Assembly (NCBI RefSeq): GCF_002251365.1
Contig: NZ_NPJH01000024.1
Location: forward strand, 62,001 to 126,000
Reading direction: 5' to 3'
DNA from: Prevotella sp. P3-122
Lineage (GTDB): Bacteria; Bacteroidota; Bacteroidia; Bacteroidales; Bacteroidaceae
Length of the DNA stretch: 64,000 nt
The position numbers and the translations under genes are program-made. The notes beneath the pieces were generated by a model. That model saw only the letters and a program-made list of their open reading frames with translations. It had not been told where the DNA came from and did not search any database. Numbering within the stretch: the stretch's first letter is position 1; the number at the start of each line of letters is the position of its first letter. Of the stretch, positions 17,571 through 24,634 are shown piece after piece.

Positions 17571-17927
17571 ATGGAAAAGCAAATATTGAGTTTTAATGAC
17601 TTGCCATCAGCATTGTCATTAGTAATAAACAAGCTGGAGATTTTAGAAGAAAAGTTTTCCACACTAATGACTCAAATTCAGCCCGATAAGGGATTGGAAT
17701 GGCTTAGTGTTTCCGAATTGAGTGAGTATCTCCCTACCCATCCAGTTGAACACACAATCTATTGTTGGACAAGCAATAAACAAATACCATTCCATAAGAA
17801 GGGGAAACGTATCATGTTCCTCAAATCTGAAATTGATGAGTGGATGCAAGATAACAAGAGTAGGTCACGAGCAGAAATTATGAATGAAGCAATAGCTTAT
17901 GTTCAATCAACAAGAAAAGTCATTTAA
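17571..17927 (+). CDS. Excisionase-like helix-turn-helix DNA-binding protein
   Basis: 118 residues. A short coiled N-terminus (VINKLEILEEKFSTLMTQI) is followed by a MerR/excisionase-type winged helix: LEWLSVSELSEYLPTHPVEH, IYCWTSNKQIPFHKKGKRI and FLKSEIDEWMQ. Such proteins direct excision or regulate genes of integrated elements. The gene is more AT-rich than its neighbours and is bracketed by near-identical 37-bp leaders, so it looks like a cassette inserted with duplication of the leader. No integrase lies beside it. Confidence 0.8.
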   Translation: MEKQILSFNDLPSALSLVINKLEILEEKFSTLMTQIQPDKGLEWLSVSELSEYLPTHPVEHTIYCWTSNKQIPFHKKGKRIMFLKSEIDEWMQDNKSRSRAEIMNEAIAYVQSTRKVI

Positions 17928-17963
17928 ATAACAAGGTAACGGCAAGTCTAACCAACTTGCCAC
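17927..17963 (+). repeat. 37-bp direct repeat, copy 2
   Basis: Same as 17522-17558 except for one C-to-T change in the loop of the GGCAAG/CTTGCC hairpin. It overlaps the stop codon of the excisionase-like gene and precedes the second ssb gene by 17 bases. Confidence 0.8.
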
Positions 17964-17980
17964 TATAACATTTTCACATT

Positions 17981-18406
17981 ATGATTTACACTCACACTAT
18001 CGGACGCATCGGAGCAAAGGATTGCCGCGTCATCACAGGTACACACGGAACATTCATGGCTGTTGACATCGCAGTGGACGACTACAGTAAGGGCAAGCAA
18101 ATCACCACTTGGGTAAGGGTGAAGAGCAGCAAGGAGAACCATATCCGTTTGGCTGAATACCTCACCAAGGGTCGTATGGTGCTTGTGGAAGGCACACTGA
18201 CTTCTTCCATTTGGACAGACCGCAACGGAGAGAACCACATACAGCATAGCATCATAGCTGACTCCATCGCCTTTGTCAATGCAGGGAAGAAGGATGCAAC
18301 CGACACACCTGCAACAAAGGCACGCAAGGCAGCCAAGGCAGAGGGCGAGGCTCCCGTACCGCCAGCCGATGCACCGCAGGACAAGAGCGAAGACCTTCCC
18401 TTCTGA
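17981..18406 (+). CDS. ssb: Single-stranded DNA-binding protein (second)
   Basis: 141 residues. The OB-fold features are YTHTIGRIGAKDCRVI, TTWVRVKSSKENHIRLAEYL, KGRMVLVEGTLTSSIW and IIADSIAFVNAG. The C-terminal linker rich in A, P and K ends in SEDLPF, a match to the acidic SSB tip that recruits partner proteins. It is only distantly similar to the 14791 protein. It probably acts in plasmid-type replication or strand transfer. It precedes parA, from which the TAGTA cluster separates it. Confidence 0.85.
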   Translation: MIYTHTIGRIGAKDCRVITGTHGTFMAVDIAVDDYSKGKQITTWVRVKSSKENHIRLAEYLTKGRMVLVEGTLTSSIWTDRNGENHIQHSIIADSIAFVNAGKKDATDTPATKARKAAKAEGEAPVPPADAPQDKSEDLPF

Positions 18407-18409
18407 GGG

Positions 18410-18518
18410 TAGTATCAACTGAGAGTAGTACGTACTAATCGTAGTAAATCCGCTTTTACTATGGTTAGTATGTACTATCAGTAGTAGAATAGTAAAGTAG
18501 TATTCACTAATAGTAGTA
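18410..18518. repeat. TAGTA/TACTA cluster upstream of parA (possible centromere or operator)
   Basis: About eleven copies of TAGTA or its complement TACTA occur within 109 bp, directly before the parA start. Similar clusters lie after the par operon (19630-19706) and at 35368-35419. Such arrays flanking par genes are often partition sites or ParA/ParB operators. Confidence 0.65.
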
Positions 18519-18525
18519 TCATGTT

Positions 18526-19281
18526 ATGACACAGATAATTGCAGTATTAAATCACAAGGGTGGTGTAGGGAAAAGTACGACCGCAGTAAGCCTTGCGGCA
18601 GCTCTGCAACTGAGTAAGAAGAACGTCTTGGCTATTGACATGGATGGACAAGCCAACCTCACGGAAGCCTTGGGATTGTCCATCGAGGAAGAACAGACAG
18701 TCTATGGCGCAATGTGTGGACAGTACACCTTGCCGTTGGTCAAGTTGCACAACGGCATCACCGTCTCACCCTCATGCCTTGACCTGTCTGCGGCTGAGTT
18801 AGAGCTTATCAGCGAGCCGGGACGGGAGCTTATCTTGAAGGGACTTATCACCAAAGCCATCGCCAAAGAGCATTTCGACTACATCATCATCGACTGTCCA
18901 CCGTCATTGGGCTTGCTGACCTTGAATGCCCTCACCGCAGCCGACTACATCATCATCCCTGTTCAAGCGCAATACCTTGCCATGAGAGGTATGGCAAAGT
19001 TGATGGACATCATCCGCATCGTTCAGGAGCGGCTCAACTCCAACCTTAAAGTGGGCGGCATCGTCATCACCCAGTTCGATCGCCGCAAGACGTTGAACCG
19101 AAGCGTGAGGGAAATCGTCAATGACAGTTTTCACGAGAAGGTTTTCAAGACCGTCATCCGTGATAATGTGGCTTTGGCAGAAGCACCCATCAACGGCAAG
19201 ACTATCTTTGAGTATAATCCCAAATCCAATGGTGCCAGTGATTATATGTCTTTGGCAAAAGAAGTGTTAAACTTAAAATAG
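18526..19281 (+). CDS. parA: ParA-family partition ATPase
   Basis: 251 residues. The deviant Walker A box NHKGGVGKSTTAVSLA sits at residues 9-24, the Walker A' region is VLAIDMDGQANLTEAL, and Walker B is YIIIDCPPSLGLLTL. There is no N-terminal DNA-binding extension, so it is a Soj/ParA of the small type. It would position element DNA together with the small protein encoded 7 bases downstream. The TAGTA/TACTA clusters on both sides are candidate binding sites. The call is firm; the exact partition type is not. Confidence 0.92.
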   Translation: MTQIIAVLNHKGGVGKSTTAVSLAAALQLSKKNVLAIDMDGQANLTEALGLSIEEEQTVYGAMCGQYTLPLVKLHNGITVSPSCLDLSAAELELISEPGRELILKGLITKAIAKEHFDYIIIDCPPSLGLLTLNALTAADYIIIPVQAQYLAMRGMAKLMDIIRIVQERLNSNLKVGGIVITQFDRRKTLNRSVREIVNDSFHEKVFKTVIRDNVALAEAPINGKTIFEYNPKSNGASDYMSLAKEVLNLK

Positions 19282-19288
19282 CATAGCC

Positions 19289-19567
19289 ATGAGCAAGAGC
19301 AGTATGTTGAAAGAGGGAATGAAAGGCGGTCTCAACGGACTCCTTTCTTCCACAAAGAAGCCGAGTAAGGAGCAGATAGTCACAGAAACTACACCAGCAC
19401 CACCTGTGTCTGTTTCTGAGACTACCGAAGTGCCGGTGCATTGCAATTTCCTTATCAACAAGAGCATCCACACGAGGATGAAGTACCTCGCCATCAAGAA
19501 AGGGATGTCCTTGCGTGATATTGTCAATGAGGCAATGACAGAATACCTAAAGCGGCATGACACATGA
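19289..19567 (+). CDS. Ribbon-helix-helix ParA partner (ParB-like)
   Basis: 92 residues. The disordered N-terminus is rich in T, P and V. The C-terminal half, VPVHCNFLINKSIHTRMKYL then MSLRDIVNEAMTEYLKRH, reads as a beta strand plus two helices, the ribbon-helix-helix fold of small centromere-binding proteins and of DUF3408-like transfer proteins. It sits 7 bases after parA and before a strong terminator, so the pair is an operon. A role as the DNA-binding partner of ParA is inferred from context. Confidence 0.75.
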   Translation: MSKSSMLKEGMKGGLNGLLSSTKKPSKEQIVTETTPAPPVSVSETTEVPVHCNFLINKSIHTRMKYLAIKKGMSLRDIVNEAMTEYLKRHDT

Positions 19568-19574
19568 GTGCCGC

Positions 19575-19607
19575 GCGGTATCATCGCCGAACAGACGATG
19601 ATACCGC
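19575..19607 (+). terminator. Terminator of the par operon
   Basis: GCGGTATCATCG (19575-19586) and CGATGATACCGC (19596-19607) form a perfect 12-bp stem with a 9-base loop. It starts 8 bases after the stop. The following T-run is weak (TATCTCTTCT). Confidence 0.8.
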
Positions 19608-19629
19608 TATCTCTTCTATAAACAGACTT

Positions 19630-19706
19630 TACTATCCGTAGTATGGTAGTAAAAACTATTCGACTATTATACTATTCGTAGTCGATACTACTTTTAGAAA
19701 ATACTA
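19630..19706. repeat. TAGTA/TACTA cluster downstream of the par operon
   Basis: Six copies of TACTA/TAGTA plus near matches lie in 77 bp, just beyond the par terminator. See the cluster at 18410-18518. Confidence 0.6.
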
Positions 19707-20118
19707 TCCAACTCATTTTTAGGGCAATAGTTTTCTCTGCTTGTAGGACTGTCTCCATGCTGATAAAAGGCAATGTCGTTCCCTATTACAAGATTTTCTC
19801 TTTTTCCCTCATATCAACTATCGTCCTTCCCCATATACAGCTTCGCCCCACGCCATCCCGCCCGTTTCCTCTTTTACATAACAGATTTCTTTTCGCCTGC
19901 CTTGCCGCTGCGGATATTGTTTTGCAAAGGTAATGCTGGCGATTGTTCAAACACCAAATCGTCCATTGCATTTGACCGAAAAATCTTCCTCTGCGTGCAG
20001 AGCGTATTTTTCGCTCCCGATTTGGCTTTTTGATCGCCATCACTCTTGGAAAGCAAAAAATATCCCTTGGGCAGGCAGGAAAAGCCTCCGAAATAAGGGA
20101 AGAAAAAACATAAGAGCA
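19707..20118 (+). other. 412-bp leader before the phosphoribosyltransferase gene
   Basis: No gene on either strand is convincing. An outward-facing -7 box (TACCTTTGC on the minus strand) is at 19924-19932. The end shows AAGCCTCCGAAATAAGGGAAG, a purine-rich block shared with the leaders at about 16590 and 34605. Confidence 0.5.
19924..19932 (-). promoter_or_regulatory. Outward-facing -7 box (TACCTTTGC)
   Basis: A perfect consensus on the minus strand, 187 bases before the next plus-strand gene and pointing away from it. Downstream on the minus strand lie only the par-side TAGTA cluster and terminator. Confidence 0.45.
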
Positions 20119-20685
20119 ATGGCACACAAGAATGACTATCAAATCCAAAAGCAGTTAGACAAGCCTCAGACTTGGTTCTGCAAATACTATCCCGCACGCA
20201 TCCGCAATGTGGGTGAGAAGGAGATTGCCGACAGACAATTAGTGTTTGACTTCAAGGACGGAAGAGCCTACGAGGAAGTGGCGCAGCGCACCGCAGAGAA
20301 TATGCTGACACTCTACGGCAAGGGTTGCGTGAACATCGTCTTCGCCCCCGTTCCAGCATCCACAAGCGAGAGCAACGAACTCCGCTACAAGGCTTTCTGC
20401 CACAGGGTGTGTGAATTGACAGGAGCGGAAAACGGCTACGAGCACGTGAGGGTATGCGGAGAGCGTAAGACCATCCACGATAACCGCAAGAACGAGGATG
20501 AAGTCCGCAAGGCGAATGTCGTTGAGTTTGATGAGCCGTTCTTCGACAACAAAATGGTGTTGGTCTTTGACGATGTGATAACCAAGGGTCTCAGCTATGC
20601 CAAGTATGCCAACCAACTCGAAAGGCTCGGGGCATGTGTTATTGGCGGTATGTTCCTCGCACGCACACATTATAAAGTAAGGTAA
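20119..20685 (+). CDS. Phosphoribosyltransferase-like protein
   Basis: 188 residues from MAHKNDYQIQKQLDKPQTWF. The stretch MVLVFDDVITKGLSYAKYAN near residues 151-170 is a PRPP-binding loop of the type I phosphoribosyltransferase fold, and VNIVFAPVPASTSESNELRY is the expected preceding strand and loop. Such enzymes transfer a base to or from PRPP. The substrate is unknown. The SLOG gene follows after 3 bases, so the two are translated together and may make and sense a nucleotide-like ligand; that is inference from known SLOG contexts. Confidence 0.75.
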   Translation: MAHKNDYQIQKQLDKPQTWFCKYYPARIRNVGEKEIADRQLVFDFKDGRAYEEVAQRTAENMLTLYGKGCVNIVFAPVPASTSESNELRYKAFCHRVCELTGAENGYEHVRVCGERKTIHDNRKNEDEVRKANVVEFDEPFFDNKMVLVFDDVITKGLSYAKYANQLERLGACVIGGMFLARTHYKVR

Positions 20686-20688
20686 AGT

Positions 20689-21180
20689 ATGACAAAGTAC
20701 GACAAGGCAGTGTCCGTATGCTTCAGCGGACACCGCAGCGTACCTTTCGCCAAGCGGAGGGAGTTGAAGCAATGTCTCAAATCGGAGATAGCCAAGGCGT
20801 ATGCCGACGGCTACCGGTATTTCTATTGTGGCATGGCAATGGGATTTGACCTGCTGGCGGCAGAAGCCGCCCTTTCGTTGCAATGCGAGTTGAAGGACTT
20901 GCAGGTGATAGCCGTTGTGCCGTTCCGTGGTCAGTCTGACCGGTGGAGCAAGGAAGAGCAAGCCAAGTATGATGCCATCCTGCGCATCGTGGATGACGTG
21001 GTCGTATTGAGCGAGCAATACTACAATGGCTGCCTTCTGAGGCGCAACGACTATATGGTCAACCGCAGTTCACGTCTCATAGCCTACTTCGATGGCAATC
21101 CCAAGGGCGGCACGTTCTACACCGTCAGAGAAGCCAAGAGGCAGGGATTGGACATAGTGAATCTTCATAATAGTGTATAA
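20689..21180 (+). CDS. SLOG-family protein (DUF1273/YpsA-like)
   Basis: 163 residues. VSVCFSGHRSVPFAKR, then YFYCGMAMGFDLLAAEAALS and VIAVVPFRGQSDRWS are the Rossmannoid nucleotide-binding motifs of the DUF1273 branch of the SLOG superfamily. These proteins are thought to bind nucleotides or NAD-derived ligands. The gene is coupled to the upstream phosphoribosyltransferase. On mobile elements such proteins are common but their function is unproven. Confidence 0.85.
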   Translation: MTKYDKAVSVCFSGHRSVPFAKRRELKQCLKSEIAKAYADGYRYFYCGMAMGFDLLAAEAALSLQCELKDLQVIAVVPFRGQSDRWSKEEQAKYDAILRIVDDVVVLSEQYYNGCLLRRNDYMVNRSSRLIAYFDGNPKGGTFYTVREAKRQGLDIVNLHNSV

Positions 21181-21195
21181 CCCATAAAACAGAAA

Positions 21196-21315
21196 ATGCT
21201 TATGGACGATATTGTTGCAATCATCGTTTGCTACTTCGTGTTCGGAGCTTTGGGCAATGTGCTCAGAGCTTTGTTCGGCGGAGAGAGACGAAACGACTTC
21301 CGCCGTGACCGCTAA
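21196..21315 (+). CDS. Small single-span membrane protein
   Basis: 39 residues: MLMDDIVAIIVCYFVFGALG, then NVLRALFGGERRNDFRRDR. One hydrophobic helix is followed by a basic tail, so it is an inner-membrane miniprotein with the tail in the cytoplasm. It lies 15 bases after the SLOG gene in the same direction. Not recognised. Confidence 0.55.
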   Translation: MLMDDIVAIIVCYFVFGALGNVLRALFGGERRNDFRRDR

Positions 21316-21444
21316 GCGTCTTTAAACCAAGATACGCTGACAGCCATACGTCTGCACCTTACCCCAAAAAGATGCAGCGGATAATTGTGTCCGTAGGCAA
21401 GGATATTCAGATTCCTCACCTTAACATTTTGATAAAAATAAAGA

Positions 21445-21474
21445 TACTGCTGCCTATATTTCAAGACAGCAGTA
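21445..21474. terminator. Hairpin between convergent transcription units
   Basis: TACTGCTG (21445-21452) pairs with CAGCAGTA (21467-21474). It lies between the plus-strand SLOG cluster and the minus-strand gene ending at 21481, where a shared terminator is expected. Confidence 0.55.
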
Positions 21475-21480
21475 TAAACC

Positions 21481-21660
21481 TTACTCTGCAGGTGCCCATT
21501 TGCAACGCACAGGAGAGACGATTGCACCCTCTGCTTTCAGCTGCTTCATGGCTGCATCTACCTCTTTGCGGTCGAGACCGCTGAGTTCTGCGATTTTACC
21601 TGCGTTGAGAGGCTGACCAGCCTCTTTCATTGTTGCCAATACTTTTTCTTTTGCGTCCAT
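21481..21660 (-). CDS. 59-residue winged-helix regulator
   Basis: [20 protein letters not shown] then [20 protein letters not shown] and a tail [11 protein letters not shown]. The arrangement is a small winged-helix domain as found in short archaeal and Bacteroidetes transcription regulators. It is the last gene of the minus-strand series that begins at thioredoxin. Its reading frame is uninterrupted and well placed, although short. Confidence 0.75.
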   Translation of the reverse strand: MDAKEKVLATMKEAGQPLNAGKIAELSGLDRKEVDAAMKQLKAEGAIVSPVRCKWAPAE

Positions 21661-21684
21661 TGTTTTGATGATTTGATGTTTTGT

Positions 21685-21921
21685 TTATAATCTTGTTATT
21701 AACTCTTGTATTTTGTCTTCCCTTATAATCTTCGGTTGTGCCTTACCTGCCAGAACGAGAATTTTCTTCCCGTTTCTGTAGATGTGCAGCTGTCTGCTTC
21801 GTACCACTGCTGTCAAGGTCTCATCATCCTGCATGGCTTGCCATATAGGATAATACACACCTTCTGGTTCAAACAACTTCTTCTGAAGGTGTGAGCACAT
21901 GTTGGTTGTATCTATTGTCAT
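21685..21921 (-). CDS. Hypothetical protein
   Basis: 78 residues: MTIDTTNMCSHLQKKLFEPE, then YYPIWQAMQDDETLTAVVRS and a basic end with KKILVLAGKAQPKIIRED. Not recognised. It lies 24 bases before the winged-helix gene and 9 bases after the gene at 21931, so it is probably part of the operon. Confidence 0.5.
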   Translation of the reverse strand: MTIDTTNMCSHLQKKLFEPEGVYYPIWQAMQDDETLTAVVRSRQLHIYRNGKKILVLAGKAQPKIIREDKIQELITRL

Positions 21922-21930
21922 ATCGTTACG

Positions 21931-22137
21931 TCATATCATTAACATGATTCTGCCAGCTTCTTTTGTGAACATTTCAGGGAAACGGCAGATTGTTGCATAC
22001 ACCTGCTTGCTTGTCACAGGCTGACCGTCCTTTCTCAGGTGCAGCCTATGACGATTGATGGCATCGGCAATCTGGTCGGTTGTCATGCCGCCATTTCGCT
22101 TTACCATCACATATACTATGGCTTCTTCTATCTTCAT
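21931..22137 (-). CDS. Small winged-helix (HARE-HTH-like) protein
   Basis: 68 residues. KIEEAIVYVMVKRNGGMTTD, then QIADAINRHRLHLRKDGQPV and SKQVYATICRFPEMFTKEAG follow the pattern of the HB1/HARE-HTH domain, a winged helix that links chromatin or restriction enzymes to DNA. It overlaps the upstream gene by 4 bases. The domain call is by eye. Confidence 0.6.
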   Translation of the reverse strand: MKIEEAIVYVMVKRNGGMTTDQIADAINRHRLHLRKDGQPVTSKQVYATICRFPEMFTKEAGRIMLMI

Positions 22138-22571
22138 CCTTTATTCATCTGTTTTTCAATCCATGCCATCAATACGGCAACAGCATATTCCTGTTCTTCC
22201 TTGGTCAGTGCCCTGCCTGCTGAGATGTGATGCCACTTGAAGAAGCATCCCCGGCAACAACAGCCAGTGGCATGTTGAGCCAGGAAAACAGGATGCCCAC
22301 GCATGGGAGTCTGCTTGCCGTCGTTCGGTATGACAGCCGGAGCAAGTCTTTTTGCCACAAAGTCCTCTGCGTGTTTTCGTATCGTCGGCAATCCCTTTTC
22401 CATTACATACTCCCTGTCTTGCTTGGACAGATGGAACCGGCTGCGAAAATCAGACTTTGCCAATCTCTCAAAGAGATTCGTCAGGTCATACTCTTTCTTA
22501 TCACCAGGAACGCTTTCTTGCGGCTCTTCCTCTTGGAACAACGATGGATATATGTATTTCTGTGACATCAT
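22134..22571 (-). CDS. DUF4186 protein
   Basis: 145 residues from MMSQKYIYPSLFQEEEPQES. The C-terminal half, RGHPVFLAQHATGCCCRGCF then FKWHHISAGRALTKEEQEYA, carries the cysteine/histidine-rich motif of DUF4186, probably a metal site. Function unknown. The start at 22571 overlaps the stop of the preceding gene, supporting translational coupling. Confidence 0.75.
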   Translation of the reverse strand: MMSQKYIYPSLFQEEEPQESVPGDKKEYDLTNLFERLAKSDFRSRFHLSKQDREYVMEKGLPTIRKHAEDFVAKRLAPAVIPNDGKQTPMRGHPVFLAQHATGCCCRGCFFKWHHISAGRALTKEEQEYAVAVLMAWIEKQMNKG

Positions 22572-22774
22572 TATCTGTTGCTTCTGATTTCTAATGTTAT
22601 ATCCATATATGACCGCTTGCCGTCTATATAGTCTGCATAGAGTATTTCTTCGCTTCTGCCTTTCAGAATATGGCACTTACCGCACAGCTCACAGTTGTGC
22701 AGACATCTCCATTCATTCAGAACGTAATCCAAACGTTCCTCTCGTGTAGATGATTCAATAGAGGGTGTGCTCAT
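22571..22774 (-). CDS. Small cysteine-containing hypothetical protein
   Basis: 67 residues from MSTPSIESSTREERLDYVLN. It contains CLHNCELCGKCHILKG, a CxxCxxC-type cluster likely to bind zinc, and ends with YADYIDGKRSYMDI. A start at 22801 is possible but would overlap the previous gene more. It is coupled to DUF4186. Confidence 0.5.
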   Translation of the reverse strand: MSTPSIESSTREERLDYVLNEWRCLHNCELCGKCHILKGRSEEILYADYIDGKRSYMDITLEIRSNR

Positions 22775-23000
22775 AATCAGTGTCTCCCACAGCGTGGTCA
22801 ATCAGTGCCTGAAACTCTTCTTCCGTATAGTCTTCTTCCCAACCATACGTTACGTCCTTTATGCCCAAAGTAAACCCTAATGCCTCAGAATAGGATATGC
22901 CAATTTCAGCTGCAAGGTCTCTTGCCGCTTGAAAAATCTGCTCTTCTTTGCTTAAGGGCAGTTGTTTCGCTTTCTTATGTTTTTTCTTTGGTTTCCCCAT
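22755..23000 (-). CDS. Hypothetical protein
   Basis: 81 residues. A lysine-rich start (MGKPKKKHKKAKQLPLSKEE) is followed by an amphipathic region and an acidic end. It overlaps the next gene by 20 bases. Not recognised. Confidence 0.45.
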   Translation of the reverse strand: MGKPKKKHKKAKQLPLSKEEQIFQAARDLAAEIGISYSEALGFTLGIKDVTYGWEEDYTEEEFQALIDHAVGDTDYEHTLY

Positions 23001-23014
23001 TTGAGTATATTCGT

Positions 23015-23590
23015 TTAATAATCAGCGTTGATGGGCATCTTGAAATTCCTGTATTTCTTTCGGAGTTCCTCATTTTGCGCCTTCATTTCCTCATACATAT
23101 CATTCAGTGCGTCAGGAAATCCCCATCCACAAGGGCTTGCCCAACGAAGGCATTGCTTGATTCGGGAATCATACTTGTCCCAAAGGTCATAAAGCACGAT
23201 GTGGCGCAATGTCTTGTCGAAATTACTCTCAACAGAATCATAGAATTGCTCCCACATGTCTCCATAGTCATAAGTGAACTGACAGGCATTCTCCATATAG
23301 AACACCATCAATTCTGCGACTGAATCTTCCGAAGGCTTCAGTTTCTTGAAGTCGGACAATGCCTTGCGGCACACTGAGAAGCGTGTCTTTGGCTCTCTGT
23401 TTCTGCTCGGATAGAACTCTTCCCGTATGATGTGCTTATACTCTTCCAGCTTCTGGCCCTCATTCGGCTCTGCATAGAAGTCAAGATATTCCTTTGCCTC
23501 TTTCCGTGCAGAATAAAGTTCCAATACCATTTTTATTATTTCACTCTTGTCCATGGACATGAGGACAGACTTTAATTTAGATTTTGACAT
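23015..23590 (-). CDS. Hypothetical protein, mostly helical
   Basis: 191 residues from MSKSKLKSVLMSMDKSEIIK. It contains VLELYSARKEAKEYLDFYAE and SRIKQCLRWASPCGWGFPDA, and ends in a charged helix. A family of DUF6155-like proteins in Bacteroidetes has a similar start, but this is uncertain. It lies 10 bases after thioredoxin. Confidence 0.55.
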   Translation of the reverse strand: MSKSKLKSVLMSMDKSEIIKMVLELYSARKEAKEYLDFYAEPNEGQKLEEYKHIIREEFYPSRNREPKTRFSVCRKALSDFKKLKPSEDSVAELMVFYMENACQFTYDYGDMWEQFYDSVESNFDKTLRHIVLYDLWDKYDSRIKQCLRWASPCGWGFPDALNDMYEEMKAQNEELRKKYRNFKMPINADY

Positions 23591-23600
23591 TTCTGCTCTT

Positions 23601-23900
23601 TTATCTTAAAAACGGGTCAATCGTTGCCAGCAACTCTGATTTCTGCATCACACCGCTCGTCCTCCACAACACTTCGCCGCGTCTGAACAGCATCAATGTG
23701 GGCACAGACTGTATGCCATACTGACTTGCAGTCACCCCATACTTGTCCACATCTACCTTGATGATGCGGATTCTGTCACCCAACACTTCCTTCACCTGCT
23801 CAAGGATGGGGTGCATCATCTTGCATGGCTGGCACCAGGTGGCGAAGAAATCGACCAAGACAAGTTGGTCACTTGATATAACGTCTTTGAATGTTTCCAT
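23601..23900 (-). CDS. trxA: Thioredoxin
   Basis: 99 residues with the full thioredoxin fold: LVDFFATWCQPCKMMHPILE has the redox-active WCxPC at residues 22-26, and cis-proline SVPTLMLFRRGEVL is present. There is no signal peptide, so it is cytoplasmic. It reduces disulfides. It is the first gene of a minus-strand run of small genes on a mobile element. The reason for carrying it is unknown; the cysteine-rich neighbours (22134, 22571) might be clients. Confidence 0.92.
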   Translation of the reverse strand: METFKDVISSDQLVLVDFFATWCQPCKMMHPILEQVKEVLGDRIRIIKVDVDKYGVTASQYGIQSVPTLMLFRRGEVLWRTSGVMQKSELLATIDPFLR

Positions 23901-24017
23901 TACGATTTTCTGTAAAATTATGCTATTTTCTTTCCTGTTATCTTACAATACTGCCCTGCAAATGTTAAAATCGAGAAGAATTCAATGAAAAACCTTCGTT
24001 ATTTCAAAGAATATTCG

Positions 24018-24088
24018 TACCTTTGCAGCGCTCATCTATAGATAGAAGGAGTTTCGAGACCCGGTTGCCTTTGATGCAATTCGGGTCT
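24018..24088 (+). ncRNA. Candidate small RNA or terminator hairpin with its own promoter box
   Basis: TACCTTTGC (24018-24026) is a perfect plus-strand -7 box in a spacer between two minus-strand genes. About 32 bases later comes a two-part stem: GACCCG (24058-24063) and TTGC (24065-24068) pairing with GCAA (24076-24079) and CGGGTC (24082-24087), followed by TTGCGTTTTAT. The arrangement fits a roughly 60-base transcript ending at its own terminator, or a terminator for the minus-strand gene that ends at 24095. Confidence 0.4.
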
Positions 24089-24094
24089 TGCGTT

Positions 24095-24631
24095 TTATAG
24101 TGGTGTCTGCAATCTCTTTTTCATCTTCTTTTCCAAAGCCTTTAGTCCATACTCTTTGTTAAGATGGTATGCTGTCAACAGATAGAATCCGTTGCTACGT
24201 TGTTGTTCCAAGACAATAACATACTTTTCCACTTTATCATAGATGTATGTTTTCTTGACCTTACGCTTTTTGCCGTCCCTCTCTTCTATGGTAAATACAT
24301 CCAGATTGTCTGGTGTCAATTCTCTCACATGGTGATTTATCCAATGAAGCCTTTGTGAACGAGCCATCTCGAATACTCGCTTTGGATAAGTCGTACCGTC
24401 TTCGTTCTCAACCATGATTTCTTCACAGGTAAGATGCTTGAACAATCTTGCCATGTCAATCTCGCCATCTGTCTTTATAGGATAGATGCGCCACCCTCTG
24501 AATGAGAATTGACAGTTATCTTCTATATCACGCTTGAATATTGCATGAAGATCATGCTCTCTTTCTCGTTCACTGAGATATGCCAGTTCCAGCAGCTCAG
24601 GGTATTTCTTGATAATATTCAAACTGCTCAT
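24095..24631 (-). CDS. Hypothetical protein, possible RelE/phage-type nuclease fold
   Basis: 178 residues. YVIVLEQQRSNGFYLLTAYH at about 138-157 resembles the core strand of phage/BECR-type toxin nucleases (RelE-like), and RLHWINHHV precedes it. The start MSSLNIIKKYPELLELAYLS is helical. It starts 3 bases after the DUF3800 gene, so the two are co-translated. A nuclease or toxin role is a guess from one motif. Otherwise not recognised. Confidence 0.5.
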   Translation of the reverse strand: MSSLNIIKKYPELLELAYLSEREREHDLHAIFKRDIEDNCQFSFRGWRIYPIKTDGEIDMARLFKHLTCEEIMVENEDGTTYPKRVFEMARSQRLHWINHHVRELTPDNLDVFTIEERDGKKRKVKKTYIYDKVEKYVIVLEQQRSNGFYLLTAYHLNKEYGLKALEKKMKKRLQTPL

Positions 24632-24634
24632 TGG

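Noticed and set aside
24058..24087. Hairpin considered as a tRNA or riboswitch
   Set aside because: It is a simple two-part stem of about 30 bases. No cloverleaf, anticodon or ligand-pocket pattern is visible.
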